64,000 nt of DNA from assembly GCF_000307875.1 (NCBI RefSeq), contig NZ_AJLS01000054.1:1-64000 (forward strand), read 5' to 3'. Of this stretch, positions 37,041-44,462 are shown in pieces. The notes below the pieces were generated by a model. The model did no database searches. It saw only the letters and a list, made by a program, of their open reading frames with translations, and was not told where the DNA came from. Within the stretch, counting starts at the first letter, position 1, and each line of letters begins with the position of its first letter. The translations under genes and the position numbers were made by a program. Source of the DNA: Neobacillus bataviensis LMG 21833 (GTDB lineage: Bacteria; Bacillota; Bacilli; Bacillales; Cytobacillaceae).

Positions 37041-37085
37041 TTCAATATTTTCCACCCTTTTGGTCAATGTAAGCCGTTTCATAAT
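37041..37085 (+). promoter_or_regulatory. 45-bp promoter/activator element of the second importer
   Basis: TTCAATATTTTCCACCC at 37041-37057, GTCAATGTAAGC at 37063-37074, then CATAAT at 37080-37085 as likely -10. Forty-one of 45 positions match the element before ThuA. The other 200 bp of the 36876-37125 gap hold the kinase promoter, not identified with confidence. Confidence 0.75.
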
Positions 37086-37125
37086 TTTCTAAAATCCCTA
37101 AAATTAAGTTATAGGAGGTGCAGTC

Positions 37126-38094
37126 GTGAATAACCAAAGTAAAGTAGAGACCGTAGAACATACGGCCATAAATCAACGAACAATCACAAATAGCAAAGAA
37201 TCGGTTACCTTAAAGAATAAGAAGAAACTGAAAGATGCAGGGTTATTCGCCCTATTTGTTGGACCGGTCTTTCTTGCCTTCACCCTGATAGTCCTAGTCC
37301 CTTTCTTTACAGGTATTTATTATTCCTTTACGGACTGGAATGGAATTACTGGAGACATCAAATGGGTTGGACTAGATAACTTTAAATACTTATTTACCGA
37401 GGACAAGCAATTTCAGCAGTCCTTCCTACTTACAACCAAATATACAGTAGTAGCTATTATTTTAACGAATGTGATTGGATTTGGATTAGCCTTGCTAGTG
37501 ACACAGAAGTTGAAAGCAAGTAACATTTTGCGAACAGTTTTCTTCATGCCGAACATGGTCGGCGGGTTGTTACTAGGATTTATCTGGCAGTTCATTTTTG
37601 TAAAAGGATTTGCCTCCCTTGGAGAGCTAACCGGAATTCCCTTTTTCGAGTTAGCATGGTTAGGAGACGCAAAGACTGCATTCTGGGGAATTGTGATTGT
37701 TAGTGTGTGGCAGGGTGCAGGCTATATCATGATTATCTATATTGCTGCATTGCAAAACGTTCCACAGGAATTAATCGAAGCGGCGAAAATAGACGGGGCA
37801 AACAGATGGCAGATTTTACGCCACATCACGATGCCACTCGTAGCACCAGCCGTAACGATCTGTTTATTCTTAACAACAGCTTCATCCTTTAAAATTTTCG
37901 ATGCAAACCTATCGTTAACGAACGGTGGTCCATTTAAATCAACCGAAATGTTAGCGCTTAACATTTATACCGAAGCATTCGTCAATAACCGTTACGGTAT
38001 TGGTGAAGCAAAAGCATTAATTTTCTTCATCGTTGTGGCAGCAATTACCGTCCTTCAAGTAACGATTTCGAAGAAGAGGGAGGTTGAATCCTAA
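37126..38094 (+). CDS. ABC importer permease, MalF type
   Basis: The 322-residue protein has a hydrophilic N-terminus of about 38 residues, six membrane segments and the EAA loop, here ELIEAAKIDGANRWQILRHITMPLVAP. The start is GTG with AGGAGGTGCAGTC before it. It is homologous to the permease at 29.9-30.8 kb (shared FFMPNMVGGLLLGFIWQFIF-like and LSLTNGGPFKSTE-like segments). First gene of a three-gene importer operon lacking an ATPase. Confidence 0.93.
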   Translation: MNNQSKVETVEHTAINQRTITNSKESVTLKNKKKLKDAGLFALFVGPVFLAFTLIVLVPFFTGIYYSFTDWNGITGDIKWVGLDNFKYLFTEDKQFQQSFLLTTKYTVVAIILTNVIGFGLALLVTQKLKASNILRTVFFMPNMVGGLLLGFIWQFIFVKGFASLGELTGIPFFELAWLGDAKTAFWGIVIVSVWQGAGYIMIIYIAALQNVPQELIEAAKIDGANRWQILRHITMPLVAPAVTICLFLTTASSFKIFDANLSLTNGGPFKSTEMLALNIYTEAFVNNRYGIGEAKALIFFIVVAAITVLQVTISKKREVES

Positions 38095-38921
38095 TGGGAA
38101 ACAAGTATACAAGCAAGACATTTATTGGTGAAATCTTTGCCATCCTGCTTGGTCTTGTCTTTTTAGTTCCATTCTATTATTTGATTACAAACTCCTTGAA
38201 ACCGTTCGCCGAGATTTTAACGAACACATCAGCATTACCAAAAGTATTGATGTTGGATAACTATGTGAACGCTTTTGAAAAATTAGATTATCTAAAGGTT
38301 TTTACAAATTCATTGATTATCACCGTTGTGAGTAATGTTGTCTTGGTGATCTTTTGCTCCATGGCAGCGTACATGCTGGTTCGAACAAAAAAGAAAATCA
38401 GCAATATTATTTTCATGACCTTCGTTGCGGCGATGATCATTCCGTTTCAATCGATTATGATTCCGCTCATTAAAACAGCAGGTAACTTGGGAATGTTAAA
38501 CAGTATTTGGGGCCTTGTCATCATGTACCTTGGTTTCGGTTCCGGAATGACCATCTTCCTATATCATGGGTTTGTCAAAGGAATTCCTGTAGAACTTGAA
38601 GAAGCCGCCATTATTGATGGTTGTTCACGGTTTGGCGTGTTCTGGAGAATTGTGTTTCCATTACTAAAACCAATCACTGTTACCATTGTCATCCTGAACA
38701 GCTTATGGATTTGGAATGACTACCTATTACCATCATTAGTCTTACAGGATCCTGGATTAAGAACGATTCCATTGGCAACGTTCTTCTTCTTTGGCCAGTA
38801 TACAAAACAATGGGATTTAGCACTGGCAGCACTTGTTCTTGGTATCATACCTTTGTTAATTTTCTTCTTCTCGATGCAAAAACACATTATCAAGGGTATA
38901 ACTAGCGGTTCAATAAAGTAA
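38094..38921 (+). CDS. ABC importer permease, MalG type
   Basis: A 275-residue permease with six membrane segments and EAA loop VELEEAAIIDGCSRFGVFWRIVFPLLKP (first 20 positions given in part: VELEEAAIIDG). Its ATG overlaps the preceding stop by one base (TAATG), so the two subunits are co-translated. It ends MQKHIIKGITSGSIK, the usual CUT1 tail. Confidence 0.93.
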   Translation: MGNKYTSKTFIGEIFAILLGLVFLVPFYYLITNSLKPFAEILTNTSALPKVLMLDNYVNAFEKLDYLKVFTNSLIITVVSNVVLVIFCSMAAYMLVRTKKKISNIIFMTFVAAMIIPFQSIMIPLIKTAGNLGMLNSIWGLVIMYLGFGSGMTIFLYHGFVKGIPVELEEAAIIDGCSRFGVFWRIVFPLLKPITVTIVILNSLWIWNDYLLPSLVLQDPGLRTIPLATFFFFGQYTKQWDLALAALVLGIIPLLIFFFSMQKHIIKGITSGSIK

Positions 38922-38942
38922 GTAATTTTATGTTGGGAACAA

Positions 38943-38975
38943 CCTCTGCTGTCTGAATTAAAACGGGCAGCAGGG
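38943..38975 (+). other. Intercistronic hairpin before the binding-protein gene
   Basis: CCTCTGCTGTC (38943-38953) pairs with GGGCAGCAGGG (38965-38975) with one bulge and a G-U pair. No T-run follows. Such hairpins often raise binding-protein levels over permease by mRNA stabilisation or partial termination. Confidence 0.5.
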
Positions 38976-39018
38976 ATTTATATAAAAATTAGATCTAACA
39001 AACCAGGAGGGAAAACAA

Positions 39019-40317
39019 ATGGCTTTGAAAAAATATTCAATCGCAGCAGGGATTTTATCCGCATCACTTTTATTAGGGGCTTGTGGTAACAGCGACAGTG
39101 CTTCTGGAAATAAGAAAGACAGCGGCAGCAAAGATGGTAAAGTAGTGGTCGATATCTTTAACGGAAAAGTTGAAATTGCAGATCAATTGAAAGCGTTAAC
39201 AGATAAATACACAAAAGAACACCCTGATGTTACGTTTAACATTGAATCAGTAGGCGGCGGTGCAGATGGTTCGGCAGCTCTAAAAGCAAAATTTGCTTCC
39301 AACAAAGCGCCTGATATCTTTGGTAACGGCGGCTATCAAGAAGCTATTACTTGGAAAGATAAATTTGAAGATTTATCTGATCAGCCTTGGGTAAAAGATG
39401 CTTATGAAAATGCATTAAAGCCAATGACAATGGATGGAAAAATCTACGGACAGCCTGTTAACATGGAAGGCTACGGCTTCGCATACAATAAAAAGTTATT
39501 TGAAAAAGCCGGTATTAAAGAACTGCCAAAAACCTATTCAGAGTTAGAAGCAGCTGCGAAAAAACTGAAGGATGCTGGAATCACTCCATTCTCAGTTGGC
39601 TATGCTGAATGGTGGGTGTTAGCAAACCATGGTCTTAACGTTCCATTCGCGTACCAACAAGCTGACGATGAAAACTTCATCCCTGGCTTAAACGATGGTA
39701 AATCTAAGATTGAAGGCAATAAATATTTTGAAGATTACCTAAAGCTTGTTGATTTAACTGTTAAATACGGTAACAAAAATCCATTAACAACTGACTATAA
39801 CACGGAAGTTACCCAATTCGCTAACGGCGAAACTGCGATGATTCAGCAAGGTAACTGGATTCAGCCAATGCTTGATAAATTAAACCCTGGTATGGAAGTT
39901 GGCTTTATTCCACTTGCTTTAACTGACGATGCTAAACAAGCCGATAAGTTAATGGTTGACGTACCTACAAACTGGGTCGTTTATAACAAGGCACCTGAAG
40001 CAGACAAAAAAGCAGCAAAAGATTTCTTAAATTGGATGGTTTCATCTGATGCTGGTAAAGAAGCATTAGTGAAGGATTTCAAATACCTTCCTGCTTTTAA
40101 AACAATTGAAGCAAAAGCAGAAGATATTGGACCTCTAGGTGCTGATCTTCAAAAATATTCACAAGAAGACAAAACTTATTCTTGGCAGTTTATGAAATAT
40201 CCTGATGGCGCAGGTCAAGAATTTGGTGCAACACTTCAAGCATATGTTGGCGGTCAAAAAACTGCTGCCGAAGCATTGAAAGCTTTTGATGCTACATGGG
40301 CTAAATTGAAAAAATAA
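39019..40317 (+). CDS. ABC importer solute-binding lipoprotein
   Basis: The 432-residue protein has a lipoprotein signal (SLLLGAC, C22) followed by a Ser/Gly/Lys-rich linker and a family-1 sugar-binding fold (FANGETAMIQQGNWIQPMLDKL). It follows its permeases and has a strong AGGAGGG ribosome site. The substrate is not evident, since no glycosidase is in this operon; the shared promoter element suggests the sugar handled by the ThuA/Gfo-Idh operon. Confidence 0.93.
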   Translation: MALKKYSIAAGILSASLLLGACGNSDSASGNKKDSGSKDGKVVVDIFNGKVEIADQLKALTDKYTKEHPDVTFNIESVGGGADGSAALKAKFASNKAPDIFGNGGYQEAITWKDKFEDLSDQPWVKDAYENALKPMTMDGKIYGQPVNMEGYGFAYNKKLFEKAGIKELPKTYSELEAAAKKLKDAGITPFSVGYAEWWVLANHGLNVPFAYQQADDENFIPGLNDGKSKIEGNKYFEDYLKLVDLTVKYGNKNPLTTDYNTEVTQFANGETAMIQQGNWIQPMLDKLNPGMEVGFIPLALTDDAKQADKLMVDVPTNWVVYNKAPEADKKAAKDFLNWMVSSDAGKEALVKDFKYLPAFKTIEAKAEDIGPLGADLQKYSQEDKTYSWQFMKYPDGAGQEFGATLQAYVGGQKTAAEALKAFDATWAKLKK

Positions 40318-40330
40318 TGATGATAATCCG

Positions 40331-40360
40331 AAAAACTCCTCTTTTTGCAGAGGAGTTTTT
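40331..40360 (+). terminator. Intrinsic terminator of the second importer operon
   Basis: AAAAACTCCTCT (40331-40342) pairs perfectly with AGAGGAGTTTTT (40349-40360), loop of 6 bases, T-run included. Confidence 0.93.
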
Positions 40361-40375
40361 CATTTTAAACAAAGT

Positions 40376-40403
40376 AAGATCCCGACACCGGTGTCGGGAT
40401 CTT
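40376..40403. terminator. Perfect 28-bp palindrome between converging genes
   Basis: Fourteen-base arms centred on CACC|GGTG, flanked by AAG/CTT, are exactly self-complementary with no loop. It lies 2 bases from the globin stop codon, with T-rich DNA on the minus-strand side, so it is probably the globin terminator; a protein-binding site is an alternative. Confidence 0.6.
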
Positions 40404-40405
40404 TG

Positions 40406-40810
40406 TTACTCACTGTCTGGTGTATTCACCATGATTCCGGCAACTTGTGTTAATCGATCATAAAAGGCACGTCCTGCCGGGTTTTGATCAAGTCCAATTT
40501 CCTGAAAGGCTTCTCTCATACAGCGAAGCCAGCACTGTGCCCTTCTAGGAGTTACCTCAAATGGCAGGTGACGATCCCTCATTGCAGGTGGACCAAATTC
40601 CTGGCTATAAAGCGCTGGGCCTCCCAAAAATTGCGGCAGAAACATCCTTTGCTTCCGCTTAATCTCTTCCATATCCCCTTCAAATAATGGTGCCAATTCG
40701 GGATCATCATATACACGCGGATAAAACGCATTGACCAGCTGATCAATTGTTTCCTGTCCGCCAATTTCGCTATAAAGTGACTTAAAAGTATATTCCAATT
40801 TCTTCACCAT
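40406..40810 (-). CDS. Group II truncated haemoglobin (YjbI-like)
   Basis: The 134-residue protein is a two-over-two globin. The segment FLGGPALYSQEFGPPAMRDRHLPF carries the proximal His, and CWLRCM has the conserved Trp of group II. It binds O2/NO through haem; related Bacillus YjbI lies near thioredoxin-like YjbH, but that context is absent here. The ATG directly abuts AAGAGG; a GTG one codon later has slightly better spacing. Confidence 0.92.
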   Translation of the reverse strand: MVKKLEYTFKSLYSEIGGQETIDQLVNAFYPRVYDDPELAPLFEGDMEEIKRKQRMFLPQFLGGPALYSQEFGPPAMRDRHLPFEVTPRRAQCWLRCMREAFQEIGLDQNPAGRAFYDRLTQVAGIMVNTPDSE

Positions 40811-41031
40811 CCTCTTTTATTTTTCCCCTGTTTAAATTTATTATAATGATTATCCAGCAAGAGTTTTGTGATTTAAATCACACCAAATTTCTTACTAAAG
40901 GAAATTCCCCATGCTTTTACAGGCAACTTCAAGCAGCTTTTTCAGATGATATGGTATCCTAACATAATATGTCGGTTTCGCTTAGGGAATAGTAATGAGA
41001 CCATAGCAGGCATCTTCTAGAGGTGAATAAA

Positions 41032-41388
41032 ATGAATAAAGCCTGGTTTTATGTAGTTTTAACTTGTTTGTTTGAACTTATTTGGGTGTACGGTTTTAAT
41101 ACTGCTGAGACTTGGTGGGAATGGGGAATTGTAATAGGGATCATCTTAATCGATTTCCACTACCTTCCAAAGGCATGTGCAAGTCTTCCAACAGGAACGG
41201 TTTATGCTGTTTTTTCGGGAGTTGGCACTGTTGGAACTGCGTTAATGGATGTTTTCCTATTTGGCGGAAGTTTTAATACGGGTATGTTTTTATTCGTCGC
41301 TTTAATCGTAATTGGTGTCATCGGTCTAAACCTTGCTGATAATAAAGCAAAAGTTGAGGAAAAAGAAACCGCGAAAGGAGCTGCCTAA
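41032..41388 (+). CDS. SMR family exporter subunit (YkkC-like)
   Basis: A 118-residue four-helix protein with the essential Glu in TCLFELIWVYG and the SMR signature GTVYAVFSGVGTVGTAL. It has a charged C-terminal tail (about 15 residues). The next gene, 3 bp on, encodes a second different subunit, so the pair makes a heterodimer like YkkCD or EbrAB. I start at ATG 41032 after AGAGGTG, not the GTG at 41023. Guanidinium or quaternary-ammonium compounds are possible substrates. No guanidine riboswitch is visible upstream. Confidence 0.88.
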   Translation: MNKAWFYVVLTCLFELIWVYGFNTAETWWEWGIVIGIILIDFHYLPKACASLPTGTVYAVFSGVGTVGTALMDVFLFGGSFNTGMFLFVALIVIGVIGLNLADNKAKVEEKETAKGAA

Positions 41389-41391
41389 AAC

Positions 41392-41706
41392 ATGGGCTGG
41401 TTGTTTGTTCTTATGGCGGCTGTAGGTGAAATTACCGGTGCTGCTGGATTGAATTTATATAGTCAACGGAAAACCTTCAGAAATGGTTTGCTTTATATCG
41501 GCGGATTCGGTGCTTCCTTTGCTTTTTTATATACCTCGTTCCATTTTTTGCAGCTGAGTGTTGCCTATACCGTTTGGGTCGGCATTGGCACTGCAGGCGC
41601 TGTACTCATTAACATCTTCCTTTTTGGGGAATCAAAAAACATCGGACGGATCGTAAGTGTTGGGTTGATTATCATTGGGGTCATAGGTTTGAAGGCATTT
41701 TCATAA
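41392..41706 (+). CDS. SMR family exporter subunit (YkkD-like)
   Basis: A 104-residue four-helix protein with Glu in AAVGEITGAAG and the motif VAYTVWVGIGTAGAVLINI. Partner of the preceding subunit; the start lies just after its stop, with GGAG-type bases inside the upstream gene. Its short C-terminus contrasts with the partner, which suggests fixed opposite topologies. Confidence 0.88.
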   Translation: MGWLFVLMAAVGEITGAAGLNLYSQRKTFRNGLLYIGGFGASFAFLYTSFHFLQLSVAYTVWVGIGTAGAVLINIFLFGESKNIGRIVSVGLIIIGVIGLKAFS

Positions 41707-41716
41707 TATGAAACAT

Positions 41717-41751
41717 AACTCAGAGAAACGGACACTTCCCTGAGTTATTTT
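41717..41751. terminator. Intrinsic terminator, SMR pair
   Basis: AACTCAGAGA (41717-41726) and TCCCTGAGTT (41737-41746) pair at 9 of 10 positions, followed by ATTTTT. The converging gene ends inside it. Confidence 0.85.
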
Positions 41752-42419
41752 TGATTCGCGATTCTTTCAATTTCATGTGAAGGATAAGTATTCATAACAT
41801 TTTTGCCTGATTCCGCAGTTATAGCCATTGCTAGTGCGACTTTTTTCGCCTCAATTGCTTTATAGGGACGCAACGGTCCTACCATAACTTTATTTAATAA
41901 TCCACTAGCTTTCGCCGCTAGTTTTTCTCCAAAGCGAAACTCTTTACGTTTACCCAATAGCAAAGATGGGCGAAATATATGTAATGATCGCAAATTTAAT
42001 GTTTTTAACGATTTCTCAACATCACCTTTTACCTGATTGTAGAAAAATCGGGATTTGGAATCTGCCCCCATTGCGGATACAATGAGAAATTTTTCTGCGC
42101 CGCCCTTTAACGCTAATTTTGCGGCCTCTAACGGATATTCAAAATCCACTTTCCGAAACACTTCTTTTGACTTCGCTTTTTTAATCGTTGTTCCCAAACA
42201 ACAAAAAACATCTGTTACCTGAAATAGTTCGGAATAGGCTTCTAGCTTATCAAAATCAGCTATAAACTGTTCGCAAACTGGTGATTCAAAATTTTCAATC
42301 GGTCTGCGGATTAACAAATGAATCTTGTTATATTGATTTCGCTGGATAAGTGTTTTTACTAACTCATTACCGACAAGACCGCTTGCCCCTAAAACAAGGG
42401 CTGTTTTATTAGTGCTCAC
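41745..42419 (-). CDS. NAD(P)-binding SDR-like oxidoreductase (HTATIP2-like)
   Basis: The 224-residue protein opens with an atypical-SDR nucleotide fold (ALVLGASGLVGNELVKTL) and has FCCLGTTIKKAKSKEVFRKVDFEY and SAMGADSKSRFFYNQVKG, where the YxxxK pair lies. Similar proteins are called NAD-dependent epimerase/dehydratase or HTATIP2-like; the substrate is unknown. It is separated from the GNAT gene by 47 bp and may share its transcript. Confidence 0.8.
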   Translation of the reverse strand: MSTNKTALVLGASGLVGNELVKTLIQRNQYNKIHLLIRRPIENFESPVCEQFIADFDKLEAYSELFQVTDVFCCLGTTIKKAKSKEVFRKVDFEYPLEAAKLALKGGAEKFLIVSAMGADSKSRFFYNQVKGDVEKSLKTLNLRSLHIFRPSLLLGKRKEFRFGEKLAAKASGLLNKVMVGPLRPYKAIEAKKVALAMAITAESGKNVMNTYPSHEIERIANQK

Positions 42420-42466
42420 TTGATTGGCTTCCCTCCTTAGTGACGATTTCGTAAATTCCCACTATA

Positions 42467-42985
42467 TTAAAACAACTTTTCATAACAAAAGTACGTTCCA
42501 TGCTCAGCAGGTTTCGAAGAGAAAAATACTTCGCCTGTTTTGTTGTAGCCTCTTTTCTCATAAAAGCCTAATGATCCTTTGTTTCCGGAATAAGCATCGA
42601 GCCGTATTCCGTCATATCCTTGTTCCTTAGCCATTTTCTCTGCAAATTGCAGCATGATTCCACCAAGACCTTTTCCCTGAACGGTTGGATGTGTACAAAA
42701 CGAATGAAGGACTAAATAGTTTCCATTCTTATTAGACCAATCTACCGCATCCCATTCAGCAATTTCCCATTCATTCAAAACCATGGCTCCTAATATTTCC
42801 GATTCATTATGTAAAATAAACATTTCTTTTTCGTTAATCGTATGTGCAAAATACTCTTTATTCGGATACTCATCATCCCATTGATAGATCCCCTTTTGTT
42901 GCAGTGCCTCTTTACAATCTTGAAAAAGTCGCTCTATTCTTGCTAAGTCCCCAGTTTTCGCCAATGAAATTTGTTCTTTTTCCAT
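42467..42985 (-). CDS. GNAT family N-acetyltransferase
   Basis: The 172-residue protein has the acetyl-CoA binding loop VQGKGLGGIMLQFAEKMA and the C-terminal SLGFYEKRGYNKTG motif. It acetylates an amine on a small molecule or protein that cannot be named from sequence. The start is ATG 42985 after AGGAGAA. It is transcribed after a terminator that ends the upstream gene. Confidence 0.88.
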   Translation of the reverse strand: MEKEQISLAKTGDLARIERLFQDCKEALQQKGIYQWDDEYPNKEYFAHTINEKEMFILHNESEILGAMVLNEWEIAEWDAVDWSNKNGNYLVLHSFCTHPTVQGKGLGGIMLQFAEKMAKEQGYDGIRLDAYSGNKGSLGFYEKRGYNKTGEVFFSSKPAEHGTYFCYEKLF

Positions 42986-43071
42986 CCCTATTCTCCTTTT
43001 ATCTATTTTCCAAATATCGGCTTTATACTAATTGTAACATTTTACAGATTTTCTGATAATACAAGCCATGC

Positions 43072-43128
43072 AAAATAAAGCACCGCAAGTTGAACGATTT
43101 CATCCGACTTGTGGTGCTTTATTTTTAT
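43072..43128 (-). terminator. Long-stem terminator after the small membrane protein gene
   Basis: AAATAAAGCACC-GCAAGT (43073-43090) pairs with ACTTGTGGTGCTTTATTT (43107-43124), a stem of about 17 bp with one mismatch; A- and T-runs flank it on both strands. Confidence 0.85.
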
Positions 43129-43613
43129 GAAAGTATTTTTTGAATAATATTTTTCGGTTTTTTCCTTAATTTTTCGACGAATAATTGAAACAAATACATT
43201 AGCACAGATTTTGCCATAAATAAAATCCCCATTTGATAATGTTTCATTCTGACCAGTGAAACCACTCCCATATTTCTGAGGATGATCATTCCGGGGTATA
43301 CAAACAAAAAGTCCGTTACTAAATTCACCACCAAGAAGCGGAGGAAGTTTCCAAATGTGAACTTTAGAATCCATATTGAACCTATAAAGAACGGCCCGAC
43401 AATAAAAGGAATTTCCCCCATTACATTTGGAATGAGTTTTTCATAAAAGCGCCACCATACCCGTTTTTTTGCTAAAAGACTTTCACAAATTACCCAGATG
43501 CAAACAAGCAAGGCCCCAGGATAAAATCGCCGGAACGATTTTTTCCCTAAGAGCGGCAATGACAGCCAAGATACTAGCATCATCGCGAGTAAAAACATTT
43601 TATTATATTTCAT
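43125..43613 (-). CDS. Hypothetical integral membrane protein
   Basis: A 162-residue protein with about four to five hydrophobic segments and a basic C-terminus (EKLRKKPKNIIQKILS). I do not recognise the family. Arg/Lys pairs between helices (GKKSFRRF, AKKRVWWRFYEK) suggest cytoplasmic loops. It is monocistronic, with its own terminator; the start has a weak AAAGGA about 11 bases before the ATG. Confidence 0.65.
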   Translation of the reverse strand: MKYNKMFLLAMMLVSWLSLPLLGKKSFRRFYPGALLVCIWVICESLLAKKRVWWRFYEKLIPNVMGEIPFIVGPFFIGSIWILKFTFGNFLRFLVVNLVTDFLFVYPGMIILRNMGVVSLVRMKHYQMGILFMAKSVLMYLFQLFVEKLRKKPKNIIQKILS

Positions 43614-43771
43614 CTATCAGCCATTCCTTTTTTTCTTATAGGATGCACAAATTGGAAGAATTTTATTAATCTGGATGTGTTTTTTGAAAAATATTTAAAT
43701 TTTTTCCAAAATAGTGTCATTGACGGGCACCTTTATTTATATTAATATATTAGATTGCAAGTATTATATTT

Positions 43772-43811
43772 AACGTGGTTCGAGAACCTCCCACGTAAAA
43801 AAACTAAGGAG
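43772..43811 (+). ncRNA. preQ1-I riboswitch
   Basis: ACGTGG (43773-43778) pairs with CCACGT (43791-43796) as P1; the loop has TTCGAGAACCTC, and the A-rich tail AAAAAAACTAAGG follows, the usual preQ1-I pattern. The Shine-Dalgarno AAGGAG (43806-43811) directly adjoins the pseudoknot tail, so control is probably at translation. Confidence 0.85.
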
Positions 43812-43819
43812 AAATGATT

Positions 43820-44383
43820 ATGGAGAAAACAACTAATACATTAGCGCAGCCAATGGGAGCTAATGCAGGGGCTAATTCCACCGGAACTGCCGCGGCAGGC
43901 AAGGTAAAGGGAATTGTCGTTAACGGGATTATTGCTGCATTGTATATTGCAGTCTCGGCCTTAATCCAGCCATTTGGATTTACCCAGGTACAGTTTCGTG
44001 TATCGGAAATGTTTAATCATCTTATTGTTTTTAACAAAAAGTACATTTATGGAATCGTCCTTGGTGTATTTTTGACGAATTTATTCTTTTCACCAATGAA
44101 GGCATATGACCTGATTTTCGGTGTCGGCCAATCGGTGATTGCCTTGTTAATCACGATTGCGTGTGCACGCTTTATTAAAGGCATTTGGGCGAGAATGATC
44201 GTCAATACACTTGTCTTCACGTTCACGATGTTCTTGATTGCCCTTGAACTGCATTTGGCGTTTGATCTGCCGTTCATGTTCACGTGGCTGACAACAGCAA
44301 TTGGTGAGTTTGTCGTGATGGCAGTTGGCATGCCTGTTATGTACGTTATTAATAAACGTGTTCGATTTGATAAAATGGTTTAG
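43820..44383 (+). CDS. queT: QueT family queuosine-precursor transporter
   Basis: A protein of about 187 residues with a polar N-terminus (about 30 residues rich in Ala, Asn, Gly, Thr) and five to six membrane segments; ALIQPFGFTQVQFRVSEMFN is typical of QueT. QueT is the substrate-binding membrane subunit of an ECF importer for queuosine precursors such as preQ1. The preQ1 riboswitch immediately upstream supports this. I take the ATG at 43820 (8 bases after AAGGAG) over that at 43814, which is only 2 bases away. The ECF energising module must be elsewhere. Confidence 0.93.
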   Translation: MEKTTNTLAQPMGANAGANSTGTAAAGKVKGIVVNGIIAALYIAVSALIQPFGFTQVQFRVSEMFNHLIVFNKKYIYGIVLGVFLTNLFFSPMKAYDLIFGVGQSVIALLITIACARFIKGIWARMIVNTLVFTFTMFLIALELHLAFDLPFMFTWLTTAIGEFVVMAVGMPVMYVINKRVRFDKMV

Positions 44384-44391
44384 AAAATAGT

Positions 44392-44434
44392 AAGAGCTGC
44401 AGCTTGATCTTTTCAAGCTGCAGCTCTTTTTTGT
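44392..44434 (+). terminator. Intrinsic terminator of queT
   Basis: AAGAGCTGCAGCTTG (44392-44406) pairs perfectly over 15 bp with CAAGCTGCAGCTCTT (44414-44428), followed by TTTTTGTTTT. Confidence 0.95.
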
Positions 44435-44462
44435 TTTGACTGTATTTAAGGTCATTGTTGAT

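Noticed and set aside
40811..41031. Guanidine (ykkC) riboswitch before the SMR pair
   Set aside because: The SMR pair is YkkCD-like, but I find neither the conserved ykkC-I core nor the small ACGR hairpins of the other guanidine classes in this 221-bp gap.
43042..43374. 110-codon minus-strand ORF
   Set aside because: It overlaps the better-supported membrane protein gene in another frame, crosses its terminator and has no ribosome site.
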